This document shows positions 9,064 to 17,476 of a DNA stretch of 64,000 nucleotides, in pieces. Positions within the stretch are counted from its first letter, which is position 1; each line of letters begins with the position of its first letter. The DNA comes from Bergeyella porcorum (GTDB lineage Bacteria; Bacteroidota; Bacteroidia; Flavobacteriales; Weeksellaceae). Below the pieces are notes generated by a model. It had not been told where the DNA came from and searched no databases. It saw only the letters and a list, made by a program, of their open reading frames with translations. The stretch covers positions 161,750-225,749 of the forward strand of contig NZ_JBHMFD010000002.1 of NCBI RefSeq assembly GCF_042427575.1. Reading direction: 5' to 3'. The position numbers and the translations under genes were made by a program.

Positions 9064-9702
9064 TTAAGAATATTTGATGATGATGCTCTCCATAATATTC
9101 GCCACATCTTCTGCTTTATCCGTTACGATTTCCAAGTACTCCAATACATCTTTAGCCTTGATGATGTGGATAGGATCATTAGACTCGAAAAGTTTTACCA
9201 AAGACTGGCTCAATACATCGTCTGCAATATTCTCGAAAGAGTTAATTTTAATACTAGACTCTCTTACGGCTGCTGGGTTTTTAAATCCTTTAAGGTTTTG
9301 AATAGCGGTTTGAATTTCCACGCAAGATTTATGAATGAGTAGTGAAAACTCAGAAAACGCTTTGATTTCATTGGTTTTGTACAGATACATATACTTTGCT
9401 GAAGCGTAGATATGGTCTGCGATATCATCTAATGCCACAGTAAGTTGGCTGATGTCTTCTCTATCGAATGGCGTGATGAAGTTTTCTCCCAATTGCACAA
9501 AGATTTCGTGCGTAAAGTCATCCATTTTATGCTCATAATCACTCATTTTTTTGAGCAGACTATCATCATTCAGGTCATAATCTTCTAGACCTTTGTGAAA
9601 ATCGCTAGACATCTCTACTAATGTTTGTGCCACTTGCTCAAACAATACAAAAAATACTTTGTCTTTTGGCTGAAAAGCCCTGAAAATATTACCTATTCCC
9701 AT
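9064..9702 (-). CDS. DUF47 family, PhoU-like regulator of the Pit transporter
   Basis: All-helical cytoplasmic protein of 212 residues of the DUF47/TIGR00153 family, related to PhoU. Helices carry acidic pairs typical of metal-binding PhoU folds (DYEHKMDDFTHEI, LDDIADHIYASA, NIADDVLSQS, VTDKAEDVANIMESI). The gene is the first of a two-gene operon with the Pit phosphate transporter, starting 21 bp upstream of it. Family members modulate Pit activity or phosphate homeostasis. That role here is inferred from context. Confidence 0.92.
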   Translation of the reverse strand: MGIGNIFRAFQPKDKVFFVLFEQVAQTLVEMSSDFHKGLEDYDLNDDSLLKKMSDYEHKMDDFTHEIFVQLGENFITPFDREDISQLTVALDDIADHIYASAKYMYLYKTNEIKAFSEFSLLIHKSCVEIQTAIQNLKGFKNPAAVRESSIKINSFENIADDVLSQSLVKLFESNDPIHIIKAKDVLEYLEIVTDKAEDVANIMESIIIKYS

Positions 9703-9801
9703 TGTAATGTTATTTTAATTTTCGGACTGCAAATATCTACAATAAGCCGACAATCTTTTCTATATTGAACATTAATTTTTGTTAACATTGGTATAAAATC
9801 A

Positions 9802-9830
9802 TAAAAACGAGCCTCTTTCTGAAGCTCGCT
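9802..9830 (-). terminator. Terminator after the ArsC-like gene
   Basis: Minus-strand stem CGAGCTTC / GAGGCTCG (one wobble pair) followed by five T, directly after the stop codon at 9832. Confidence 0.7.
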
Positions 9831-9831
9831 T

Positions 9832-10176
9832 TTATTCTATATAAGGTAAAACCACCTCCAAAGGTCTTGCAACAATGGCTTGATGCCCTTTGATAACAAT
9901 GGGTCTTTGTATCAATGATGGATTTTCAGATAGCAGGTAAAGCCAGTCTTCATCTGAAAAAGTCTGGTGCGAAAACCGTTCTTTAAAAAGGGTTTCGTTC
10001 TTTCTGATAAGCTCCTGAACGCTTAGATTCAACTTTTTTAGTAGCGTTTTGAGCTCTAATACCGTGAGTGGCTCGTGGACGATGTTAATCAATTCATAAT
10101 CAACTTTTTTTTCGTCTAAAAATTCTAAAAGCCCACGAGATTTGGAGCAATGGTGATTGTGTAAAACTTTTAACAT
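9832..10176 (-). CDS. ArsC/Spx-like thioredoxin-fold protein (arsenate reductase family)
   Basis: Small thioredoxin-fold protein of 114 residues in the glutaredoxin-dependent arsenate reductase family (ArsC/YffB). The catalytic Cys is Cys10 in HNHHCSKSRG, matching the NPxCSKSR signature, and RPIVIKGHQAIVARP matches the RPI(V/I)xxxxxAxxxRP substrate loop. No arsenic-resistance genes are nearby, so it may be a general reductase and not a detoxification enzyme. It lies downstream of, and on the same strand as, the deoxynucleoside kinase, with 52 bp between them. Confidence 0.88.
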   Translation of the reverse strand: MLKVLHNHHCSKSRGLLEFLDEKKVDYELINIVHEPLTVLELKTLLKKLNLSVQELIRKNETLFKERFSHQTFSDEDWLYLLSENPSLIQRPIVIKGHQAIVARPLEVVLPYIE

Positions 10177-10228
10177 AAGGGAGGATGATAGGGTTTGTTT
10201 TGCGTTTTAGTGCCTTGTTTCAAAATCA

Positions 10229-10843
10229 TCAAAAAAGCCCGTGCAATTCTGCTTCTATTCTTTCTAAAATATAGCCAAAATCTTCTGGTCTTTCCACGAA
10301 ATCCAAATCATCTACTTCTATTACCAAAAGTTTTCCATCTTTGTAGCTTTCAATCCATTTTTCATATTTCTGATTGAGCTTGGAAAGGTATTCAATGCTG
10401 ATGCTGGCTTCATAATCACGCCCTCTTTTGTAGATTTTTTTCACCAAATTAGGAACATCAGACTTTAAATAAATCAATAAATCTGGAGCCGAAACAAAGG
10501 ATTTCATCAGATTGAACACCGAAGAATAATTGTTAAAATCTCGCTCAGATAGCAGCCCCATATCATTCAGGTTTTCTGCGAAGATATGAGCATCTTCATA
10601 AATGGTACGGTCTTGAATGATGTTTTTTCCACTTTCACGGATTTCCTTGACCTGACGAAAACGGCTTCCCAAAAAGTAAATTTGTAATGCAAAACTCCAT
10701 TTGCTCATATCGGCATAGAAATCCTCCAAATACGGATTGTGCTCCACATCTTCAAACTGGGCTTCCCAGCCGTAGTGTTTTGCTAGCATTGTGGTGAGGG
10801 TGGTTTTTCCTGCTCCGATATTTCCTGTAATTGCAATATGCAT
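10229..10843 (-). CDS. Deoxynucleoside kinase
   Basis: Salvage kinase of 204 residues that phosphorylates deoxyadenosine/deoxyguanosine-type nucleosides. The P-loop GNIGAGKT is at residues 7-14. Next come FALQIYFLGSRFRQ (lid/substrate helix), DRTIYEDAHIFA (the DRS-like motif with substrate Glu/Arg) and the RGRDYEASISIEYLSKLN region. Length and motif order fit the bacterial dAK/dGK family. The hypothetical secreted protein gene lies 36 bp upstream and is probably cotranscribed, although a functional link is not evident. Confidence 0.93.
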   Translation of the reverse strand: MHIAITGNIGAGKTTLTTMLAKHYGWEAQFEDVEHNPYLEDFYADMSKWSFALQIYFLGSRFRQVKEIRESGKNIIQDRTIYEDAHIFAENLNDMGLLSERDFNNYSSVFNLMKSFVSAPDLLIYLKSDVPNLVKKIYKRGRDYEASISIEYLSKLNQKYEKWIESYKDGKLLVIEVDDLDFVERPEDFGYILERIEAELHGLF

Positions 10844-10879
10844 AGTGTAAAATTATGTTGATTATGAGTTGATTAATAA

Positions 10880-11659
10880 TTATTCTTCTGCGGATAAATC
10901 TCGGGTGTAAAGATAAACTTTGTTATCCTTCATTTCAAAATACGCATTGGAGTTTTTATCCACAATTCGGGCATTTTCTTTTTCAAAGATGATTTTTAGC
11001 GAGGCATTTTGCCATTGCAGAATTTGATTTTTTGTCAAAATAAAAAGGTTGTTGCCCTCTCGCCTCAGCCTTCTGGGATGGTCTATATTGTATGAGGTAA
11101 GTTTTCCAGTTTTAGTATGGTACACCATCAGCTTATCTCGTGTAATCATATAAGCTTGATTATCAAAGACCAACATATCTACAATATCTTCTGTGGAAAA
11201 GACAATGGGAAAAGAATTGATAATATTCCCTTCCCGATAGTTGTACTGCAAAAGTCGCTGGGAGCTTTCATCCAAAAGCCAAATTTGCTGTAAATCTTCC
11301 ACATACGCCATTTTTATAAAGCCTATGGGTCTCAAATCTATTTTTTGGATTTCATTGAGGTTTTGGTCTATGAGTTTAATCTCTTGTGCATTTTCAGAAA
11401 ATAGAACAATATTCAGAGGGTTTTGTACATTTTGAATTTTAAAAGGAAGTGTAAGCATCATTCTGCCACGCTGCATTCCCATTGCATCATATTTGGTAAG
11501 GCTAAAATCTTCATTTTTATAGAGATAAACATTGTCATAATCGTCTATGAAAATATTTTCTGCCCCTTGAATTGCGGAGGTTTCCAAAGGTAAAATTCTC
11601 TGAGCCGAAAGACCACTCAAAGCCAAAGACATCAATAAAAATAAAAACTTCACACGCAT
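10880..11659 (-). CDS. Exported hypothetical protein, beta-propeller-like
   Basis: Predicted periplasmic protein of 259 residues with a clear signal peptide (residues 1-20, FLFLLMSLALSGLSAQ). The rest is made of repeated short strands with aromatic and Asp/Asn turns (IDDYDNVYLYKNEDFSLTKYD, DLQQIWLLDESSQRLLQYN, FDNQAYMITRDKLMVYH), a pattern like NHL/beta-propeller blades. No catalytic motif is recognised. It sits directly upstream of the deoxynucleoside kinase (36 bp). Confidence 0.75.
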   Translation of the reverse strand: MRVKFLFLLMSLALSGLSAQRILPLETSAIQGAENIFIDDYDNVYLYKNEDFSLTKYDAMGMQRGRMMLTLPFKIQNVQNPLNIVLFSENAQEIKLIDQNLNEIQKIDLRPIGFIKMAYVEDLQQIWLLDESSQRLLQYNYREGNIINSFPIVFSTEDIVDMLVFDNQAYMITRDKLMVYHTKTGKLTSYNIDHPRRLRREGNNLFILTKNQILQWQNASLKIIFEKENARIVDKNSNAYFEMKDNKVYLYTRDLSAEE

Positions 11660-11680
11660 TTACAGAGTTCAAAGATAATA

Positions 11681-11716
11681 AAAAAAATAGCGTTCCTCCC
11701 AAAAAGAAGAACGCCA
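11681..11716 (-). terminator. Terminator of the glutaminyl cyclase gene
   Basis: Minus-strand stem GCGTTC / GAACGC with a 13-base loop, followed by TATTTTTTT, placed between the cyclase stop and the next gene start. Confidence 0.75.
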
Positions 11717-11740
11717 AGATATACATTCAGCTAATGTGGA

Positions 11741-12763
11741 TTATTGCACGGCTACCTCGTAGATGGTATTCCAGTTTTTACCTGTGATGAGCATATTATC
11801 GCCTTTAAAGGCAATACCATTCAGTACATCATCATTTCCTTTGGTATGTTTCTGGGCGATGGTAGAAAAATCAAAACGGGCAACCACTTCGCCATTATTA
11901 GGATTTATTTTCAGTACCATAGGGCTTTGCCACACCGCAGCATAGATAAAACCATTGTGAAACTCCAGTTCATTCAGTCGGTCGTAGGCTTGGGTATTTC
12001 CCGCTACCGCAATGTATCTCACCATCTGCGAAGGATTATCAGGATTTAGAAAATATAAATTTTTGGTTCCATCAGAGGCGATGAGGTGCTTGCCATCATA
12101 GGTAAGTCCCCAGCCTTCGCCCATAATGTTAGGATAAGGAAACTCTTTTATTAATGCTAAATCTGCTTTGTTGTAAATGAATCCTTTCTTGTGTTGCCAA
12201 GTAAGCTGATAAACCTTGTCGCCTACAATGGTAGAGCCTTCGGAGAAGATTTCATCTGGCTGTTTGGTGGCCGCAGAGGGAGTGGTAGTCCCCAGTGTAT
12301 ATTTCATCACCTGAGACATTCCCAGCTGCCCCACACTTTCATAGATGGTGTTGCCCTCCAGCTGAAATCCTTGCACAAAATTATTAGCATCGTGAGGATA
12401 TTCTTTTACAATGGTATATTTCACCTCTTGCTCTGGTTGCTTTGCAAAAACATTAATGGTAGCGTCTTGATGTAACACTTCTCCATTTTTCTTGGTGATA
12501 TTAAAGGTAACGGCATTGTCTCCCAAAGTGAAAAACTGAGGGTCTATTACCAGTTTGGAAGTTTCTTTATCTCCAAAACTAATGGAAATACTTTGGGCTT
12601 CCTTCATAACCTCCTTAGGCAACTGGATGGCATCTCCAAAGTGGTAGCCTTGGCTTTCCATCTCGATATTATAATTGTTCAACTGATTGAGGAGGTCTTT
12701 ATCACCATTACAAGAGAGTAGCAGTGTGAATGCCAATGTGGCTACAATGATATGATTTTTCAT
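11741..12763 (-). CDS. Glutaminyl-peptide cyclotransferase, plant/bacterial type, lipoprotein
   Basis: Five-bladed beta-propeller glutaminyl cyclase, which forms N-terminal pyroglutamate on exported proteins. The start is set at the ATG (12763) that gives a lipoprotein signal MKNHIIVATLAFTLLLSC, with lipobox LLSC and the acylated Cys at residue 18; the frame extends 14 codons further upstream without a better signal. The propeller domain spans roughly residues 110-340 and has family segments YPHDANNFVQGF, YESVGQLGMSQV, EGWGLTYDGKHL and LNELEFHNGFIYAAVW, ending in NGIAFKGDNMLITGKNW. The N-terminal part (20-105) looks like an extra beta-sandwich. A terminator follows. Confidence 0.88.
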   Translation of the reverse strand: MKNHIIVATLAFTLLLSCNGDKDLLNQLNNYNIEMESQGYHFGDAIQLPKEVMKEAQSISISFGDKETSKLVIDPQFFTLGDNAVTFNITKKNGEVLHQDATINVFAKQPEQEVKYTIVKEYPHDANNFVQGFQLEGNTIYESVGQLGMSQVMKYTLGTTTPSAATKQPDEIFSEGSTIVGDKVYQLTWQHKKGFIYNKADLALIKEFPYPNIMGEGWGLTYDGKHLIASDGTKNLYFLNPDNPSQMVRYIAVAGNTQAYDRLNELEFHNGFIYAAVWQSPMVLKINPNNGEVVARFDFSTIAQKHTKGNDDVLNGIAFKGDNMLITGKNWNTIYEVAVQ

Positions 12764-12852
12764 TTTTAAAAGGCTATAAATTAAAAGCTGCTGGTTTGGT
12801 ATCAATTTTTAAACCATTCTATACCGTTGCAAAAATATTAAATTTTTACCAG

Positions 12853-12896
12853 CAAAAAAGGATGCACTCCCAAAAAATACAGAAGCACACCCTTAC
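12853..12896 (-). terminator. Terminator of the SRPBCC gene
   Basis: Minus-strand imperfect stem AGGGTGTGC / GTGCATCCT followed by a T run, 20-60 bp after the stop codon at 12918. Confidence 0.6.
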
Positions 12897-12917
12897 GCAA
12901 CATGAGGTTAAAAAATG

Positions 12918-13343
12918 TTACTTTTCTAAATAATTTTTCAACATCTTTGTGACAATATCTGTCCAACCCTTCTCAAAACTTTCGTGTCCAAAATCTTGCC
13001 CTAAGTGAGCAAAGTTCTCAAGTCCTTTGTGGGTAAGCGTTACTAAAGTTCCTCCATCTTTAGCTTCTAATTCCCATTTTACAATGGTTTTATCTTTAGA
13101 CAACTCTGGATAAGACCAAGAATGTTTCAGTTTAGCTTGTGGCACCACTTCCAAAATTTCCCCGTGATGGTGGTATCTATCCTCAGTCCTCTCAGCATAG
13201 AAACTAAACTCTGTATGAAGGTCCAATCCAAAATCTGGAATATCAAAATACCATTCTTTCATCTGAGCTTTATCGGTAATAGCAGCCCATACTTTCTCCA
13301 CTGGAGCATTAATCTGTTGCGAAACAATTACATTATCGTGCAT
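12918..13343 (-). CDS. SRPBCC / AHSA1-type START-domain protein
   Basis: Small cytoplasmic protein of 141 residues with the helix-grip fold. N-terminal VSQQINAPVEKVWAAITD and C-terminal SFEKGWTDIVTKMLKNYLEK are typical of the Aha1/activator-of-Hsp90 homology group (COG3832), as is TLTHKGL in between. Bacterial members bind small hydrophobic ligands, and their roles are mostly unknown. It is divergent from the glycosidase operon that starts 265 bp away. Confidence 0.88.
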   Translation of the reverse strand: MHDNVIVSQQINAPVEKVWAAITDKAQMKEWYFDIPDFGLDLHTEFSFYAERTEDRYHHHGEILEVVPQAKLKHSWSYPELSKDKTIVKWELEAKDGGTLVTLTHKGLENFAHLGQDFGHESFEKGWTDIVTKMLKNYLEK

Positions 13344-13517
13344 AGCTTTATAGTTTTTAATTAAACATTCATTTTTTCACCAATAAAGGTACAACATATT
13401 TCCGATATACACAAGAAAACTGATAATTGTTTGGAATTTGAAAGAGAGCAAGAGGTGATAAAAATATCGTAAACAATCATTATGTTAAGGATTTCCTATT
13501 TTGTTTCTAAGCTGTAT

Positions 13518-13547
13518 TTTGCCATATCAAGAAAATAATTATATTTG
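13518..13547 (+). promoter_or_regulatory. Promoter of the GH109 / nucleotidyltransferase / kinase operon
   Basis: TTTG at 13518-13521 and TATATTTG at 13540-13547, separated by 18 bp, match the Bacteroidota -33 (TTTG) and -7 (TANNTTTG) elements. It would give a leader of about 55 nt before the ATG at 13608. Confidence 0.65.
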
Positions 13548-13607
13548 TTGTAGCGATAGAATAAAGTTATCTATCATTACCTAATTAAAACTAAAAACTA
13601 TTTTCTT

Positions 13608-15002
13608 ATGACAGATTTTACCAGAAGAAATTTTCTGAAAACCGCTGCAATGGCGAGCTTTGGTGCTTTGATTTTACCCAACTCCCTTTTTGCAAATTCT
13701 ATGAACTTTACCAAAGGTAAAAAAATTAAAGTAGGCTTCATCGGTACGGGGCTTCGCGGGCACGAGCATATCAGGCTTGTAGCACAGCGTGAAGATGCCG
13801 AAGTGGTAGCTTTTGCAGACCCAGACAAGAGAATGCTGAAAATGGCTCAGGATATCTTGGTGAAAAATGGCAAAAAACCAGTAAAGGAATACAGCAATGG
13901 CGACTATGATTATAGAAATCTTCTAAAAGATAAAAATATAGATGCGGTAGTAATCTCCACCCCTTGGGAATGGCATAAGATACAGGGTATAGAAGCAATG
14001 AAAGCTGGTAAAATAGTGGGAATGGAAGTATGTGGTGCAATGGAATTGCAAGATTGCTGGGACTATATCCAAGCCTATGAGGAAACCAAAGTGCCTATCT
14101 TTATGATGGAAAATGTATGCTACCGTAGAGATGTGATGGCAATTCTCAATATGGTACGCAAAGGAATGTTCGGGGAACTTATCCACGGTCAAGGAGGTTA
14201 CCTTCACGATTTAAGACCTGTTCTTTTTAACGATGGCAATAAAGCCATAGGCAATGGTGTAGAGTTTGGTGAGAAAGCATTCAGCGAAGCTAGATGGCGT
14301 ACCAACCACTATCTGAAACGAAATGGGGAGCTGTATCCTACCCACGGCTTAGGACCTGTGGCCGTGATGATGGACATTAATAGAGGTAACCGCTTGGTGC
14401 GTCTCTCATCTTTCGCTTCTAAAGCAAGGGGGCTCAATCACTATGTAGCGAAACATCCGAAAGGAGGCAAAGACCATCCTAATGCAAAGTTGGAATTTAA
14501 ACAAGGCGATATTGTTACCACACAGATACAATGTGCCAATGGCGAAACCATCTTGCTAACGCACGATACCAGTTTGCAAAGACCATACAATCTTGGGTTC
14601 CGTGTTCAGGGGACAGAGGGCTTATGGCAAGATTTCGGTTCGGGAAGACCAGAGCAAGGATTTATTTACTTTGAAGAGAAAATGAACCACAGCCACCGAT
14701 GGGATTCTACAGAAAAATGGCTCGCAGAATACGACCATCCGCTATGGAAAAAATACGAAAGTAAAGCCGCAGGAGCAGGACACGGCGGTATGGATTTCTT
14801 CACAATGAATACCTTTATAGAATGTATCAAGCAGAATATTGAATTCCCAATGGATGTCTATGATTTGGCAACTTGGTATGCCATCACGCCACTCAGTGAG
14901 CAGTCTATTGCACAAAATGGTCAGGTAGTAGAAATCCCAGATTTCACCAAAGGAGCTTGGAAAACCAGAAAACCAGTATTTGGATTTGGCGATGAGTTCT
15001 AA
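13608..15002 (+). CDS. GH109 family glycosidase (alpha-N-acetylgalactosaminidase-like), Tat-exported
   Basis: Gfo/Idh/MocA-fold, NAD-dependent glycosidase of 464 residues. A twin-arginine signal is at the N-terminus (RRNFLKTAAMASFGA, residues 6-20), as expected for a protein exported folded with its NAD. The Rossmann motif GTGLRG is at 46-51, and FADPD (69-73) closes the second strand. The segments ENVCYRRDVMAILNMVRKGM, GYLHDLRPVLFN, YPTHGLGP and NHSHRWDSTEKW match the GH109 A-antigen-cleaving enzyme of Elizabethkingia as I recall it. Substrate is probably alpha-linked GalNAc, although some family members act on other sugars. It is the first gene of a three-gene operon; the next ATG overlaps its stop by 11 bp. 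Confidence 0.88.
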   Translation: MTDFTRRNFLKTAAMASFGALILPNSLFANSMNFTKGKKIKVGFIGTGLRGHEHIRLVAQREDAEVVAFADPDKRMLKMAQDILVKNGKKPVKEYSNGDYDYRNLLKDKNIDAVVISTPWEWHKIQGIEAMKAGKIVGMEVCGAMELQDCWDYIQAYEETKVPIFMMENVCYRRDVMAILNMVRKGMFGELIHGQGGYLHDLRPVLFNDGNKAIGNGVEFGEKAFSEARWRTNHYLKRNGELYPTHGLGPVAVMMDINRGNRLVRLSSFASKARGLNHYVAKHPKGGKDHPNAKLEFKQGDIVTTQIQCANGETILLTHDTSLQRPYNLGFRVQGTEGLWQDFGSGRPEQGFIYFEEKMNHSHRWDSTEKWLAEYDHPLWKKYESKAAGAGHGGMDFFTMNTFIECIKQNIEFPMDVYDLATWYAITPLSEQSIAQNGQVVEIPDFTKGAWKTRKPVFGFGDEF

Positions 15003-15897
15003 GAAAACATTAGTAGTCTTGGCAGGAGGCTTGGGCAGTCGCTACAACGGACTAAAACAAATAGATGGCATCTACAACGGGTACACCATTTTGGAGTATT
15101 CGTTGTACGATGCACTTCAAGCAGGATTCACGCACTTTGTTCTCATCATCAATGATAAAATCACAGACGCTTTTCAACACGATTTAAAGCAAAAAGTAGA
15201 ATCTAAAGGAGGCGAAGTTCAGTTTGTGGTACAACACAGAGAGAGCTTCCTTCCAAAGGGGTACGATGCCACTTCTCGTGCCAAACCTTGGGGTACCGCC
15301 CACGCACTACTCTGTGCTTCTGAGTTGGTAAGCAATCCGTTTTTTGTCATCAACGCCGATGATTATTATGGCAAGGAAATCTATCAGTTGGCAAGCCAAT
15401 ATTTAGATAATGAATTGAAACAGAATAATATTGCCGTGCAGATAGCATTCCCGTTGGGAAAAACCCTTTCGGAAAGTGGAAGCGTTTCCCGAGGAATTTG
15501 TAAACTGAATGAGCAAAATGAATTGATTTCTGTAACGGAGCAAACCGCCATCAGCAAGGAAGGAACGGATATTGTGGCTTGGGAAAATGACCAGAAAACA
15601 ATACTGAACGAGTTGCAATTGGTTTCTATGAATTTTTGGGGCTTCAGTGCAGATATTTTTTCGTATTTTGAAACGGAATTTCAAGAATTTATAGCTGGTA
15701 ATCCCTCCTCTAAGGCAGAATATATGCTGCCTGTGGTAGTGCAAACGCTGATGGATAGAGGTGTATTGAAAGTTTTAGTAAACGAATCACCTTCGCAATG
15801 GATGGGTGTTACCTATGCCACCGACCGCGAGCTGATGTACCAGTTTTTGTCTGAACAGACCCAACAAGGAAATTATCCCGAAAGCCTATGGACCTAA
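14992..15897 (+). CDS. Sugar-1-phosphate nucleotidyltransferase-like protein
   Basis: NTP-transferase fold of 301 residues. The N-terminal motif LAGGLGSRYNGLKQ (10-23) is the nucleotide-binding G-x-G-x-R...K loop, and NADDYYG at about 120 carries the metal-binding Asp. An RGICKL/TEQTAI region and a C-terminal PVVVQTLMDRG helix complete the fold. It should join a sugar 1-phosphate to a nucleotide, probably UTP. The ATG at 14992 is chosen over an in-frame TTG 12 bases earlier; it overlaps the glycosidase stop (ATGAGTTCTAA), suggesting translational coupling. In context it could make UDP-N-acetylhexosamine from the product of the downstream kinase. Substrate is inferred. Confidence 0.85.
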   Translation: MSSKKTLVVLAGGLGSRYNGLKQIDGIYNGYTILEYSLYDALQAGFTHFVLIINDKITDAFQHDLKQKVESKGGEVQFVVQHRESFLPKGYDATSRAKPWGTAHALLCASELVSNPFFVINADDYYGKEIYQLASQYLDNELKQNNIAVQIAFPLGKTLSESGSVSRGICKLNEQNELISVTEQTAISKEGTDIVAWENDQKTILNELQLVSMNFWGFSADIFSYFETEFQEFIAGNPSSKAEYMLPVVVQTLMDRGVLKVLVNESPSQWMGVTYATDRELMYQFLSEQTQQGNYPESLWT

Positions 15898-16913
15898 CAC
15901 CAATCTTAAACTGCTTTTTTGATGATGTTTCAGAGATAAAGGTATCTCCTATTATTTCTGGGCATATCAATACCACTTTTCTAGTTCGGAATGGTAGTGA
16001 ACAATTTGTTTTGCAGAAGGTTAATGCAGATGTATTTCCTCATCTGGAAGTTTTGGAAGAGAATCATCGTACTATTAATAGCATCTTGGAAGACAGCGAT
16101 TATCCATTTAAAATTGTGAATTTTCAACCGACTTTAAAAGGAAATTATTTTGATGAATACGAAAAGGTTTGGCGTTTGCTCGGTTTTGTAAGCCAAGCTA
16201 AAACTTACCTAAAAGCCCCTAATGCTACTTTGATAAGAAAGGCAACACAAGCTTTTGGAACATTTTACAAGACCATCAATGCCCATTCGGATAGATATAA
16301 AATTCAAAATTCCTTGCCCGGATTTATAGATTTTGAACACAGAGCACATCAGTTTCGCGAAGCCTTGCAGAGAGCAAGCACCGCCCGACTAAAACAGGCA
16401 AGCCCACAGATAGCGTACGCTAAAAATTGCCTACCGCTGTTGGAGCATTGGAACACAATGATGAAGACAGAGCATCTGCCGAGTCGCATTATCCACGCAG
16501 ACCCCAAAATAAGCAATGTCTTATTTGATGAAAAAGATGAAGTTTTAGCAATTATCGACCTAGATACGCTGATGCCATCTACCATTTTGTATGATTTTGG
16601 CGATATGGTACGCTCTTATACCAACCTTGCCAATGAAGATGATACCGAAGCAGAGCAATGTTTTAGTCCAGAGTTTTATCACGCCGTGAAAGAAGGATTT
16701 TTGGAAGGCATTGGCGAGGAGTTGAAGCCTATTGAAAAGGAGTCTTTAGACTATGCAGGGCGATGCGTTATTTTCGTGCAAGGGCTAAGGTTTCTCACCG
16801 ATTTTCTGAATGGCGACTGCTATTATCACACGGATTATGAAACCCACAATCTGGATAGAACCCAAAATCAATTTCAGTTGCTACAAGAGCTGGAAGAGTT
16901 TCTTATGACTTAA
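15888..16913 (+). CDS. Aminoglycoside-phosphotransferase-fold sugar kinase, N-acetylhexosamine 1-kinase-like
   Basis: Kinase of 341 residues with the APH/choline-kinase fold. GHINTTFLV (25-33) and VLQK (41-44) form the nucleotide-binding lobe. HADPKISN (203-210) is the catalytic loop of the HxDxxxxN type, and IDLDT (223-227) is the metal-binding DxD-like motif. It resembles N-acetylhexosamine 1-kinases (NahK/LnpB), which convert GlcNAc or GalNAc to the 1-phosphate. The start overlaps the nucleotidyltransferase stop by 10 bp. Fitting the operon, it would phosphorylate the sugar released by the GH109 enzyme. A different small-molecule substrate remains possible. Confidence 0.82.
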   Translation: MDLTPILNCFFDDVSEIKVSPIISGHINTTFLVRNGSEQFVLQKVNADVFPHLEVLEENHRTINSILEDSDYPFKIVNFQPTLKGNYFDEYEKVWRLLGFVSQAKTYLKAPNATLIRKATQAFGTFYKTINAHSDRYKIQNSLPGFIDFEHRAHQFREALQRASTARLKQASPQIAYAKNCLPLLEHWNTMMKTEHLPSRIIHADPKISNVLFDEKDEVLAIIDLDTLMPSTILYDFGDMVRSYTNLANEDDTEAEQCFSPEFYHAVKEGFLEGIGEELKPIEKESLDYAGRCVIFVQGLRFLTDFLNGDCYYHTDYETHNLDRTQNQFQLLQELEEFLMT

Positions 16914-16915
16914 AT

Positions 16916-16952
16916 AAAATCGGAGAAGTTTCTTCAACTTCTCCGATTTCTC
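16916..16952 (+). terminator. Terminator of the GH109 operon
   Basis: Perfect 14-bp stem AAATCGGAGAAGTT / AACTTCTCCGATTT with a 5-base loop, starting 3 bp after the kinase stop. It is symmetric enough to act on both strands. Confidence 0.85.
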
Positions 16953-16959
16953 AATTTAT

Positions 16960-17339
16960 TTTTGAGGCATAATACTAAAAAATAGTTGTAGAAATCTTTG
17001 AAACATAGGCTAGCAAAGGCTTAGACAAAAGTTTTAGGAAACAAATCCCTCCAATATTCGCAAACGAAATTTTTATAATAATGCTTAAAAGTTTTGTGAT
17101 GCCTAAGATGGAAGCCTATCATAATGGTAAGAACCTCCGCATCGGACATCGTACATTGGCGATTGCGAGTCTTTTTGATATCGCTACCAATACCGATTTT
17201 CTTTAATTTTCTGATTTCGGCATCAAGTTACCTCAATTTATTCATTTGTTTTTCAGTAGTTTCGGTGATTACTTCGCAGTTCTTTACAAAAATCATCTAC
17301 TTTTACAAAAATATCCGTAACCTGCTCTCTCAAATTCAT
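16960..17339 (-). pseudogene. IS982-family transposase remnant (N-terminal third, degraded)
   Basis: No intact frame exists, but the minus strand starting at 17339 reads MNLREQVTDIFVKVDDFCKE, then a stop and a frame change. It resumes with LKKIGIGSDIKKTRNRQC, MSDAEVLTIMIGFHLRHHKT and FKHYYKNFVCEYWRDLFPKT, and a decayed FKDFYNYF(L)LCLKNK tail. SDAEVLTI..FH and the FxxYYxxxV segment are the N-terminal signature of IS982-family transposases. The catalytic C-terminal two thirds are missing, so the element is dead. No terminal repeats were found. Confidence 0.75.
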
Positions 17340-17476
17340 AGGTAATAATTCGGTTTATATATTTAATTTTCAAAATTTTAAACATACAAATCATTACCTT
17401 TTTTTGCAAATATTTTTTTATTTTTCTTATCCCGAACTCAGGTTATTTATTTAAAGGTTACTTTTTTAGTATCATT

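Noticed and set aside
12764..12805. Longer glutaminyl cyclase start at 12805
   Set aside because: It would hide the lipoprotein signal; the internal ATG at 12763 gives a clean lipobox.
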